From the NCBI RefSeq assembly GCF_039539525.1, contig NZ_BAABDH010000106.1, positions 19,966 through 83,965 on the forward strand: a stretch of 64,000 nt of DNA. Direction: 5' to 3'. Positions within the stretch are counted from its first letter, which is position 1, and every line of letters begins with the position of its first letter. The DNA is from Hymenobacter algoricola (GTDB lineage: Bacteria; Bacteroidota; Bacteroidia; Cytophagales; Hymenobacteraceae). The notes below the pieces were generated by a model. It was not told the DNA's origin, did not search any database, and saw only the letters and a list, made by a program, of their open reading frames with translations. Shown in pieces: positions 49,901 to 57,149 of this stretch. The translations under genes and the position numbers were made by a program.

Positions 49901-51007
49901 CTACCCTTCTTCCGTGCCGGGCACGAAGGGCAGCTTCATGACCGTGGCGGGGAAGTTCTTGCCGCGCACCTGCACGAAGATCTTGCTGCCGGGCGTGCTG
50001 AACTCGGTTTTTACGTAGCCCAGGCCCACGCCCTTGCTTAGCGACGGCGACTGGGTGCCGGAGGTTACCTCCCCAATGGACTCGCCATTCTCATCGACCA
50101 GCGGGTAGTGGCTGCGCGGAATGCCGGGGCCGTCGAGCAGGAAGCCCACCAGCTTGCGCGCTACGCCGTCGGCCTTCTGCTGCTTGAGCGCCGCGGCGTT
50201 GGTGAAGTCCTTGGTGAACTTGGTAATCCAGCCCAGACCGCCTTCCAGCGGGGAGGTTGTGTCGTCGATATCGTTGCCGTAGAGGCAGTAGCCCATTTCC
50301 AGGCGCAGCGTGTCGCGGGCACCCAGGCCGATGGGCTTCAGGCCGTAGGGCTTACCCGCTGCCATCACCTGGTCCCAGACCTGCTTGGCGTGCTCGTTGG
50401 GGACGTACAGCTCGAAGCCGCCGGCGCCGGTGTAGCCCGTGGCCGAAATGATGACGCCCGGCGCGCCGGCAAACGTGCCCTGCACGAAGGAATAGTAGGG
50501 AATGCTGCTCAGGTCGGCGTCGGTCAGGCCCTGCAGGGCGGCAATGGCCTTGGGGCCCTGCACGGCGAACAGGCTGATGTCGTCCGACACGTTCTGCATC
50601 TCGGCGCCCTGGGTGTTGTGCTTACTGATCCAGTTCCAGTCCTTGTCGATGTTGGAGGCGTTGACTACCAGCAGGTAGTCCTCATCGGCCAGCTTGTACA
50701 CCAGCAGGTCGTCCACGATGCCGCCGTCGGTGTTGGGCAGGCAGGAGTACTGGGCTTTGCCGTCGGTGAGCTTGCTGGCGTCGTTGCTGGTCACGCGCTG
50801 AATCAGGTCGAGGGCCTGGGGGCCGCGCACCCGGAACTCGCCCATGTGCGACACGTCGAAAATGCCCACGGCCCGGCGCACGGTGTGGTGCTCATCAAGG
50901 TCGGAGGAGTAGCGCACGGGCATGTTGTAGCCGGCAAAGGGCACCATTTTGGCACCCAGCTGCTGGTGCACGTCGTTTAGCGTGACGGTTTTGAGGTCTT
51001 CGGCCAT
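49901..51007 (-). CDS. gcvT: Glycine cleavage system T protein (aminomethyltransferase)
   Basis: A 368-residue enzyme that transfers the aminomethyl carbon from the H protein lipoyl arm to tetrahydrofolate, releasing ammonia. Seen: VPFAGYNMPVRYSSDLDEHHTVRRAVGIFDVSHMGEFRVRG, YSCLPNTDGGIVDDLLVYK, VNASNIDKDWNW, SATGYTGAGGFELYVPN, GLGARDTLRLEMGYCLYGNDID and SPSLSKGVGLGYV. Full length. The gcvH and gcvP genes are not in the window. Confidence 0.97.
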   Translation of the reverse strand: MAEDLKTVTLNDVHQQLGAKMVPFAGYNMPVRYSSDLDEHHTVRRAVGIFDVSHMGEFRVRGPQALDLIQRVTSNDASKLTDGKAQYSCLPNTDGGIVDDLLVYKLADEDYLLVVNASNIDKDWNWISKHNTQGAEMQNVSDDISLFAVQGPKAIAALQGLTDADLSSIPYYSFVQGTFAGAPGVIISATGYTGAGGFELYVPNEHAKQVWDQVMAAGKPYGLKPIGLGARDTLRLEMGYCLYGNDIDDTTSPLEGGLGWITKFTKDFTNAAALKQQKADGVARKLVGFLLDGPGIPRSHYPLVDENGESIGEVTSGTQSPSLSKGVGLGYVKTEFSTPGSKIFVQVRGKNFPATVMKLPFVPGTEEG

Positions 51008-51258
51008 TGGGGGAGGTGGTTCGAAAAGAGTAGGAGTAAAGATCGGCGCCGCGGAAGGGCGGGGCGAAATTAGCTATTTCCGGTGGCCGTTAAGCACCCT
51101 CCTGCCGTAGTAGTAGCTTTACGGCAGCGGGCGGCAGCTCCCGCGGGCGGGTTCAGGCAGTTGGAGCACCCTTTTTTTACGGCGGATCCGGCGGGGTGCC
51201 CCCACCTTTTAGCCCCGGCCGCTGGTTTTCCCGGTCTGACACCGGCCATTATTCGAGT

Positions 51259-51624
51259 ATGAACCCAGAACTAAAGCAGGATTTCGAAACGGCCATGGTC
51301 AAGCACCTGCTGTTCAAGTCCAAGCTCCGCTCCTTCCTCTACGGCACCAATCTGGCCGAAGGGCCCATCCGCAACCCGGACCAGTGCGGCCTGGGCATCT
51401 GGATTCAGAGCCGGCGGCAGCGCTTTGCCGGCAACCTGCCCGAGTGGGCCGAGCTGGACCGCATCCACCGCCAGCTGCACCTGGAGGCCAACCGCCTGAT
51501 GGATATGCGCCTGCAGGGCCACGCGGAGGCAGCCATTGCGGGTATGGACGACATCAAGTACCTCGTCGACCAGGTAACGGCGCTGTTACGAACCCTGGAG
51601 GACAAGCTGCGTACGGGTCGCTAA
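51259..51624 (+). CDS. Free-standing CZB (chemoreceptor zinc-binding) domain protein
   Basis: A 121-residue protein consisting almost only of a CZB domain. All four zinc ligands are present: H16 (VKHLLFKSKL), C43 (DQCGLGIW), H70 and H74 (LDRIHRQLHLEA). CZB domains hold zinc with a His3-Cys site; in chemoreceptors and diguanylate cyclases the Cys reacts with hypochlorite or loses zinc, which changes signalling. Here there is no signalling domain in the same protein. The gene is 9 bases before a histidine kinase, so it is probably its sensor subunit. The ATG at 51259 fits the domain start; a longer frame lies upstream. Confidence 0.9.
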   Translation: MNPELKQDFETAMVKHLLFKSKLRSFLYGTNLAEGPIRNPDQCGLGIWIQSRRQRFAGNLPEWAELDRIHRQLHLEANRLMDMRLQGHAEAAIAGMDDIKYLVDQVTALLRTLEDKLRTGR

Positions 51625-51633
51625 ACTGCTCTC

Positions 51634-53199
51634 ATGCCTTCCCTCTCGCTGCCCCGTATAAAGCTGAAGCTGGCTACCAAGCTCTTTGCCGGCTTCCTGG
51701 TCATCTCCGCGCTGTTTGCGGGCGTGGTGGTCATCAACTACCAGCTTTCGCGTAAGGTGCTGCGCAACTCGCAGCGCGTGGAAGAGTCGCAGCGCCTGAC
51801 GGGGGAAGCCTCCACGCTGTTCCGCAATATCATCGACATGGAGTCGGGCTTCCGCGGCTACCTGCTGCTGGGCAACGAGGCCACCCTGCAGCCCTACTAC
51901 GAAGGCGAGCGGGAGCTGCTCACGCGCTTCTCCGAAATCCACAGCCAGCTCGAACTTACGGACCCGCAGTACGCCCGCATCTCCCGCGCCCAGCAGCTGT
52001 TTCAGCAGTGGTCGTCGTTTTCTCACCTGCTCATCAGCGAAAAGCGTGAAGCCCGCCGCCGCGACTTTAACCAGGTGGCCATGGAAGGCATGGAGCACCG
52101 CTCCCTGGGCGAAAGCCTGACCGGGCCGCAGATCATGGCCCAGGTCCGGGTGATATTCACCGCTTTCGACCGCACCGAGCTGGCGGCCCGCGTCAAGGTG
52201 CGGCAGAAGCTGGAGGAGAGTATCCGGCAGACGCGTATCGTGTCGGTTATCATCACGCTGCTGTCCATTCTGGTGGGCCTGCTGTGGGCCGCCTACATCG
52301 TCCGCCTCATTGCCCGCCGCATCGGCACGATGGTGGGCATGTCGACCCGTATTGCCAGCGGCGACTACACGACCCGCATTCAGGATGCCGAGCAGGATGA
52401 GCTGACGTCGCTGGCCGACTCGCTCAACCTCATGGCCCGCACCATCGACTCTACCATCACCCAGCTGGCGCGCCGCAATCAGGAGCTGGATCAGTTTGCC
52501 TACGTCGTATCCCACGACCTGAAGGCACCGTTGCGGGGCATCGAAAGCGCTTCACGCTGGATTGAGGAAGATATGGGCACCAGCGTGCCACCCCACATTC
52601 AGGAGTTTCTGGCTCTGATGCGGGTGCGGGTCCACCGCATGGAAAACCTGATTACCGGCATTCTGGACCTGGCCCGCATCGGCCGCACCCAGCAGGCCGA
52701 GGAGCGCATCAACGTGCGCGAGCTGCTGGCCGAAATCGTCGACTCGCTGGCTCCGCCGGCGGGTTTTCGCGTGGAGCTGCCCACCTACCTGCCCACGCTG
52801 ACCACCAACCGCGTGCTGCTGCAGCAGGTATTCAGCAACCTGATCAGCAACGCTCTGAAATACCACGAGCACCCCGAAAACGGCCTCGTGCGGGTAGGCT
52901 GCCGCGAAGACCGGCAGCAGTACACGTTCACCATCACCGACAACGGCCCCGGCATTGACCCGCAGTACCACGAGCGGATCTTCATCATCTTCCAGACCCT
53001 GACCGAGCGCGACACGCTGGAAAGCACCGGCGTGGGCCTGGCCATTGTGAAAAAAATCGTGGAGCGGCAGGGCGGCACCATCCGGGTCGAATCAGCTGAG
53101 GGCCACGGCGCCACCTTCATTTTCACCTGGCCCAAAGAACGGGCCGCCCACCTGGAGCGCCGGCCCGCGGCCGCCCAATCGGTAGCGCGCCCGGCCTAA
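51634..53199 (+). CDS. CHASE3-HAMP sensor histidine kinase
   Basis: A 521-residue membrane kinase. Order: membrane segment 17-36, CHASE3 sensor domain about 40-195 (with IIDMESGFRGYLLLGNE), second membrane segment 203-223, HAMP about 224-280, coiled coil, HisKA with phosphoacceptor H294 (VVSHDLKAPLRG), and HATPase with N box NLISNALKYH, G1 box DNGPGID, F box FIIFQTL and G2 box STGVGLAIVKKIVE. It autophosphorylates and should donate to the response regulator 55 bases downstream. The CZB protein precedes it by 9 bases. Confidence 0.95.
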   Translation: MPSLSLPRIKLKLATKLFAGFLVISALFAGVVVINYQLSRKVLRNSQRVEESQRLTGEASTLFRNIIDMESGFRGYLLLGNEATLQPYYEGERELLTRFSEIHSQLELTDPQYARISRAQQLFQQWSSFSHLLISEKREARRRDFNQVAMEGMEHRSLGESLTGPQIMAQVRVIFTAFDRTELAARVKVRQKLEESIRQTRIVSVIITLLSILVGLLWAAYIVRLIARRIGTMVGMSTRIASGDYTTRIQDAEQDELTSLADSLNLMARTIDSTITQLARRNQELDQFAYVVSHDLKAPLRGIESASRWIEEDMGTSVPPHIQEFLALMRVRVHRMENLITGILDLARIGRTQQAEERINVRELLAEIVDSLAPPAGFRVELPTYLPTLTTNRVLLQQVFSNLISNALKYHEHPENGLVRVGCREDRQQYTFTITDNGPGIDPQYHERIFIIFQTLTERDTLESTGVGLAIVKKIVERQGGTIRVESAEGHGATFIFTWPKERAAHLERRPAAAQSVARPA

Positions 53200-53254
53200 T
53201 TTTTTTTGACACCCGTATACGGAGCAGCTTTGCCCGATCTGAACCACCCATCCT

Positions 53255-53698
53255 ATGTCTACTGACACCCTGAACACCTCCATTCTGCTCGTTGAAGACG
53301 ACCAGATGGATATCATGAATGTGCAGCGCGAGCTACGTAAGCACGACATTACGGCGCCCCTGCACATTGCCCGCAACGGCCGGGAAGCGCTGCAGCTGCT
53401 GCGCGGCGAAGGCAGCCAGCCCAAAATCAGCAAGCCCACCATCGTGCTGCTCGACATCAACATGCCGCGCATGAATGGCCTGGAGCTGCTCGACGCCCTC
53501 CGCTCCGACCCCGAGTTTGTGGCCCTGAACGTGTTTATCATGACCACCTCCGACCTGGAAACCGACCGCCTCAAGGCCCGGGAGCTGGCCGTGAGCGGCT
53601 ACATCATCAAGCCTCTGAGCTTCGACAAGTTCGGCGAGGGCGGCACTACCGTCGACGGCTTCAGCCTGTTTCTGGACCTGCTGAAGCTGAAAGGCTAG
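53255..53698 (+). CDS. Single-domain response regulator
   Basis: A 147-residue receiver domain without an output domain. Seen: acidic pocket VEDDQMD, phosphoacceptor D67 (LLDINMPRMNG), T97 in IMTTSD and K119 in YIIKPLSF. The 30-residue insertion around residues 50-65 and the long alpha-5 are like those of Rcp1-type regulators that serve CHASE- or phytochrome-type kinases. With no DNA-binding part it probably acts by protein contact or passes phosphate on. Confidence 0.94.
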   Translation: MSTDTLNTSILLVEDDQMDIMNVQRELRKHDITAPLHIARNGREALQLLRGEGSQPKISKPTIVLLDINMPRMNGLELLDALRSDPEFVALNVFIMTTSDLETDRLKARELAVSGYIIKPLSFDKFGEGGTTVDGFSLFLDLLKLKG

Positions 53699-53763
53699 CT
53701 GCTGCCCTGCTGGGGCGCGAGCTGCCGTCATTCGATTGGTGAAAAGGCGCGATAAAAAAGCAG

Positions 53764-53797
53764 AAAGCCCCGACGTGTACTTACGTCAGGGCTTTTT
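53764..53797. terminator. Terminator between response regulator and rnhB
   Basis: AAAGCCCCGACGT and ACGTCAGGGCTTT pair with one mismatch and are followed by TTC; convergent genes on both sides. Confidence 0.8.
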
Positions 53798-53862
53798 CGT
53801 TTCCGGCTTAATGCCCCGGGCAGCGCCGCCTGGATGGCGACCCGACCTGCCCGATTACCCTT

Positions 53863-54438
53863 TCAGAGCAGCCGAAAGCCCAGGCGGTGCTGGGCGCAGG
53901 GCCCCAGTGCGCGGATGGCGGCGCGGTGGGCAGCCGTTGGGTAGCCGGCATTCTGCTCCCAGCCATAGCCGGGAAATTGCCGGGCCAGCTCCCGCATCCG
54001 GTCGTCGCGAAAGGTTTTGGCCAGCACCGAGGCCGCCGCAATGCTGCGGTAGCGGCTGTCACCCTTGATAAAACAGGTGTGCTCGATGCCCGCGTAGGCA
54101 CGAAACCGGTTGCCGTCGACCAGCAGATGCGCGGGTACCTGGGCCAAAGCGGCTACGGCGCGGTGCATGGCCAGGTAGCTGGCGTTGGCAATGTTGAGGC
54201 TGAAAATTTCGTCGGGGGAAGCTTCGGCCACGGCCCAGGCCACGGCTTCGCGGCAGATTTCGGCCCGTACACTTTCCCGCCGCCGGGCGGTCATCAGCTT
54301 GGAGTCGTTGAGGAAGGCCGGGGCGAAGTCAGGCGGCAGAATAACGGCGGCGGCGAAAACCGGGCCCGCCAGGCAGCCGCGGCCGGCTTCGTCGAGGCCG
54401 GCTTCGAGCGGGTGGCCGGTGTGGGTAGCAAGCAACAT
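53863..54438 (-). CDS. rnhB: Ribonuclease HII
   Basis: A 191-residue enzyme that removes ribonucleotides from DNA duplexes. Seen: the DEDD nuclease residues in GLDEAGRGCLAGPVFAAAV, a middle Asp in HLLVDGNRF, and KGDSRYRSIAAASVLAKTFRDDRM. The ATG at 54438 gives the usual length; an in-frame opening upstream is ignored. A TACCTTTG element lies only 7 bases upstream. Confidence 0.96.
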   Translation of the reverse strand: MLLATHTGHPLEAGLDEAGRGCLAGPVFAAAVILPPDFAPAFLNDSKLMTARRRESVRAEICREAVAWAVAEASPDEIFSLNIANASYLAMHRAVAALAQVPAHLLVDGNRFRAYAGIEHTCFIKGDSRYRSIAAASVLAKTFRDDRMRELARQFPGYGWEQNAGYPTAAHRAAIRALGPCAQHRLGFRLL

Positions 54439-54445
54439 AGGCCGG

Positions 54446-54453
54446 CAAAGGTA
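54446..54453 (-). promoter_or_regulatory. -7 element of the rnhB promoter
   Basis: On the minus strand TACCTTTG, with TTG 21 bases upstream; 7 bases separate it from the rnhB ATG, so the mRNA is probably leaderless or nearly so. Confidence 0.6.
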
Positions 54454-54595
54454 GCAGCCGGCGGCCGGCCCCGGCAAGGGACAGGGCCTCCCCGGCGCGC
54501 GCAGCTCCCGGAGAGGCCCTGTCTGGGGCAAGTAAATACTGGGTGACAGTGGAAGCGCAGGCCGTTCTGCCGGCCTCCGTAAATCACCGCAGCGG

Positions 54596-54838
54596 CTAGT
54601 GGCGGCCGGCGGTGGAGCCGATATCGGGCAGGCCGGACTCGCCGCGGCGGTTGCCTTGCTTGTCGCGGGGACCTTCGTCGAGGGCTTCTTCTTCGTCAGT
54701 CGTCACGTATTCGTTGGTGATGGGACCCAGGCCACCCGTATTCTGAATCAGTTCAGACTCGGCCTGGGCATGTTTGAGGTTGAACAATGGGTCACCGGCC
54801 TGGGGTTGGGCGGACTGGTTTTTGGGTTGGTTGGCCAT
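54596..54838 (-). CDS. Small acidic, probably disordered protein
   Basis: An 80-residue protein rich in Gln, Asn, Glu, Asp and Gly (QPKNQSAQPQAGDP, TTDEEEALDEGP), without signal or membrane segment. No known domain. The ATG start and the typical composition of Cytophagales small proteins make it plausible, but there is no functional evidence. Confidence 0.55.
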   Translation of the reverse strand: MANQPKNQSAQPQAGDPLFNLKHAQAESELIQNTGGLGPITNEYVTTDEEEALDEGPRDKQGNRRGESGLPDIGSTAGRH

Positions 54839-54963
54839 AAAAATATCCGGTACCGACCGGGAAGTGAACAGTCGGCTATGGGCTTGTTACGGCGGCCTGA
54901 CAGCCGGGGTTGAAGCAATGCCAAAATGTTAAACCCTACCGCTGCGCCAGGCTCCGGGGCATA

Positions 54964-54996
54964 AAAAAAGCCGTTGCATCGCGCAACGGCTTTTTT
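54964..54996. terminator. Orphan bidirectional terminator hairpin
   Basis: AAAAAAGCCGTTGC and GCAACGGCTTTTTT are perfect complements around ATCGC. It points to a transcript that ends here: a small RNA or unannotated short gene between 54840 and 54960 on the plus strand, or between 55000 and 55230 on the minus strand. Confidence 0.75.
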
Positions 54997-55230
54997 CTAC
55001 AGCGGCCGGGTATAATCATTCCACCCATTCCCAACTCCGGCCGGATTGTACACTGCTCATTACTTCCTTTCCACAGTATTAGCGAGCAGTGCTGGTTCCT
55101 TTCTAAGACAAAGCTACTTGCTGTCAGCGGCTTGTGTTGCGTTTTTTTGACCAACTACCCTCCTGACTCGCTCAACGGCGTGTCTGGCTCGGCAGACGCG
55201 GAACCGGTCGGGCTGCTTCCGGGGGAATCG

Positions 55231-55238
55231 TACCTTTG
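55231..55238 (+). promoter_or_regulatory. -7 element of the NUDIX gene
   Basis: TACCTTTG, 31 bases before the ATG; no clear -33 element. Confidence 0.55.
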
Positions 55239-55269
55239 TGGCCGAATCCTCTTGGCCGCTACGAAACGT

Positions 55270-55848
55270 ATGACGCAACTAATCGATCCGCATTTCGACG
55301 AGCACCACAACCCCTGGCAGACGCTCAGCACGGCCGTGCAGTACCACAACCCCTGGATCAGCGTACGGGAAGACCAGGTCGTTAACCCCGCCGGGGGCCG
55401 CGGCATCTACGGCGTGGTGACCATGAAAAACAAGGCCCTGGGCATTGTGCCCGTCGATGCCGACGGCAACACCTGGCTGGTGGGGCAGTACCGCTACACC
55501 CTGAACGAGTACTGCTGGGAAATTCCGATGGGCGGCGGGCCGGTCGAGCTGGACATTCTGGCGTCGGCGCAGCGGGAGCTGAAGGAAGAAACCGGCTTCA
55601 CGGCCCGGCGCTGGACCAACATTGCCCGCCTGCACACCTCCAACTCGGTGACCGACGAGGAAGGCTTCGTGTTCCTGGCCGAAGAGCTGGAGGCGGGGGA
55701 AACCGCCCCGGAGGAAACCGAAGAGCTGCGCCTCTGGAAGCTGCCTCTGGCCGAAGCCGTGCAGCTGGTCATGGACAACCGCATCACCGATGCCATCAGC
55801 GTGGCGGGGCTGCTCAAGGCGGAACGCATCCTGCGGCTGCGCGGTTAA
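55270..55848 (+). CDS. NUDIX hydrolase (ADP-ribose pyrophosphatase-like)
   Basis: A 192-residue NUDIX protein from the ATG at 55270. The box core is SAQRELKEETGF, which supplies the metal-binding Glu residues, preceded by WEIPMGGGP. The residues VGQYRYTLNEYCWEIP before the box resemble those of ADP-ribose and nucleoside-sugar pyrophosphatases. The spacing in front of the RE motif is one residue longer than the textbook pattern. The substrate is not certain. Confidence 0.9.
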   Translation: MTQLIDPHFDEHHNPWQTLSTAVQYHNPWISVREDQVVNPAGGRGIYGVVTMKNKALGIVPVDADGNTWLVGQYRYTLNEYCWEIPMGGGPVELDILASAQRELKEETGFTARRWTNIARLHTSNSVTDEEGFVFLAEELEAGETAPEETEELRLWKLPLAEAVQLVMDNRITDAISVAGLLKAERILRLRG

Positions 55849-55951
55849 AACCGTTGCTCCCGGCCCAGGCCAGGGCCGGCAGGACACGAATCCGCTTCGG
55901 CACGAGTACCGCCTTTGGCTCTGGCCGGTCAGTTTCTTACCTTCCGGCTTC

Positions 55952-55959
55952 TAAATTTG
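55952..55959 (+). promoter_or_regulatory. -7 element of the acyltransferase gene
   Basis: TAAATTTG matches TAnnTTTG, with TTTC 15 bases upstream; only 5 bases separate it from the ATG. Confidence 0.6.
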
Positions 55960-55964
55960 CCGCT

Positions 55965-56825
55965 ATGCGTCGTCTCCTGCAGTTCATTGCCCACCGGCTC
56001 TACACCATCTGGAGTACCTTCTGGTTTGTGCTGCCCTTCGTGCTGACCTACCCGCTGCAGGCGGCCCTGCGGCGCAAATCCACGCTGCATCCCTACCTGC
56101 ACACCGTCAACCGCGGCTGGTCGGCCTTCGCCATTGCCATGTGGGGGATGCCGGTGGAAGTAATCCGGAAAAGTCCGCTGCCGCCGGCTACGCCCTGCCT
56201 GTACGTGGCCAACCACAGCTCCTACATTGATATTCCGCTGCTGTTTAAAGCCTTGCCCGGCTTTTTGAATATTGTGGGAAAAAGCTCCCTGGCCAAAGTG
56301 CCGCTCTGGGGTCCGATTTTCGGCAGTACCTACATTACCGTCAACCGCGACAGTGCCGTCAGCCGGGGCCGGGCCATGGTGCAGGCCCGCAAAAGCCTGG
56401 AGGCGGGCCGCTCGGTGGTTATTTTTCCCGAAGGCAGGATTTCCGCCAAACCCGGCGAGGAGATGCTGCCCTTCAAGGACGGCGCCTTTCAGCTGGCTAT
56501 TGCCACCGGAGTGCCCCTGGTACCGATTTCGATGCCGCTCAACCACCGCTTTATGCCCGACGTGGACGGCACGCTGCGAGTACGCTACTCCCCGCTCCGC
56601 TTGGTGCTCCACGAACCGATTCTGACCAAAAATCTGACGGCCGCCGATGTGCCGGCGCTGAAAGAGCAGGCATTCCGTATCATTGCCAGCGAATTTCGTC
56701 CCGAAGCCGCGGGCATTCCGCCGGCTTCCACCTGGCGCCCGGCCCGGCCCGCTGCTAAAGTGCCGGCGGCAGCGTTGGAACCGGCGCCCGCAGACCGGCC
56801 CGCGCTGAGCCGGGTTGATTCTTAA
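55965..56825 (+). CDS. 1-acyl-sn-glycerol-3-phosphate acyltransferase (PlsC family)
   Basis: A 286-residue membrane-bound acyltransferase making phosphatidic acid for phospholipid synthesis. Seen: N-terminal hydrophobic segment (TFWFVLPFVLTYPL), catalytic NHSSYID (HX4D), the FGSTYITVNRD block, FPEGRIS and a later VPLVPISM. The last 40 residues are an Ala/Pro-rich tail not needed by the family. The ATG at 55965 follows its promoter by 5 bases. Confidence 0.93.
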   Translation: MRRLLQFIAHRLYTIWSTFWFVLPFVLTYPLQAALRRKSTLHPYLHTVNRGWSAFAIAMWGMPVEVIRKSPLPPATPCLYVANHSSYIDIPLLFKALPGFLNIVGKSSLAKVPLWGPIFGSTYITVNRDSAVSRGRAMVQARKSLEAGRSVVIFPEGRISAKPGEEMLPFKDGAFQLAIATGVPLVPISMPLNHRFMPDVDGTLRVRYSPLRLVLHEPILTKNLTAADVPALKEQAFRIIASEFRPEAAGIPPASTWRPARPAAKVPAAALEPAPADRPALSRVDS

Positions 56826-56852
56826 CGTTCCCATTCTTAACTCCGCATTCCC

Positions 56853-57140
56853 TTGAGTACCGACTTAGCTACCCTGCGCAAGCTGGCCCACCTCTCCCGC
56901 CTCGAATTTGACGCCACCAAAGAGCAGCAGATGCTCGGCGACCTGAACAAGATTCTGGACTGGGTGGCCGAGCTCAGCCAGCTCGACACCACCGACGTGG
57001 AGCCGCTGATTCATTTGTCGCACGAAATCAACGTGCTGCGCCCTGACGAGGCCCACAACTCGGTAAGCCATCAGGAAGGCCTGCGCAATGCCCCGCGCAA
57101 GGACTCTGACTACTTCCGCGTTCCAAAAGTGCTGGAATAA
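56853..57140 (+). CDS. gatC: Aspartyl/glutamyl-tRNA amidotransferase subunit C
   Basis: A 95-residue GatC: LRKLAHLSRLEFDATKEQQMLGDLNKILDWVAELSQLDT followed by PLIHLSHEINVLRPDEA and DYFRVPKVLE at the end. It stabilises the GatA/GatB complex that converts Glu-tRNA(Gln) or Asp-tRNA(Asn). The start is TTG at 56853. The gatA and gatB genes are elsewhere. Confidence 0.95.
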   Translation: MSTDLATLRKLAHLSRLEFDATKEQQMLGDLNKILDWVAELSQLDTTDVEPLIHLSHEINVLRPDEAHNSVSHQEGLRNAPRKDSDYFRVPKVLE

Positions 57141-57149
57141 CCGACGCTG

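Larger units (their letters stand above)
54839..55269. other. 431-base gap with an orphan terminator and the NUDIX promoter
   Basis: The gap contains a strong hairpin with T runs on both sides at 54964-54996 that is not directly downstream of any gene I can support, and a TACCTTTG element at 55231-55238. The frame of the NUDIX gene is open through the whole gap, but that translation has no family resemblance. Confidence 0.6.
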
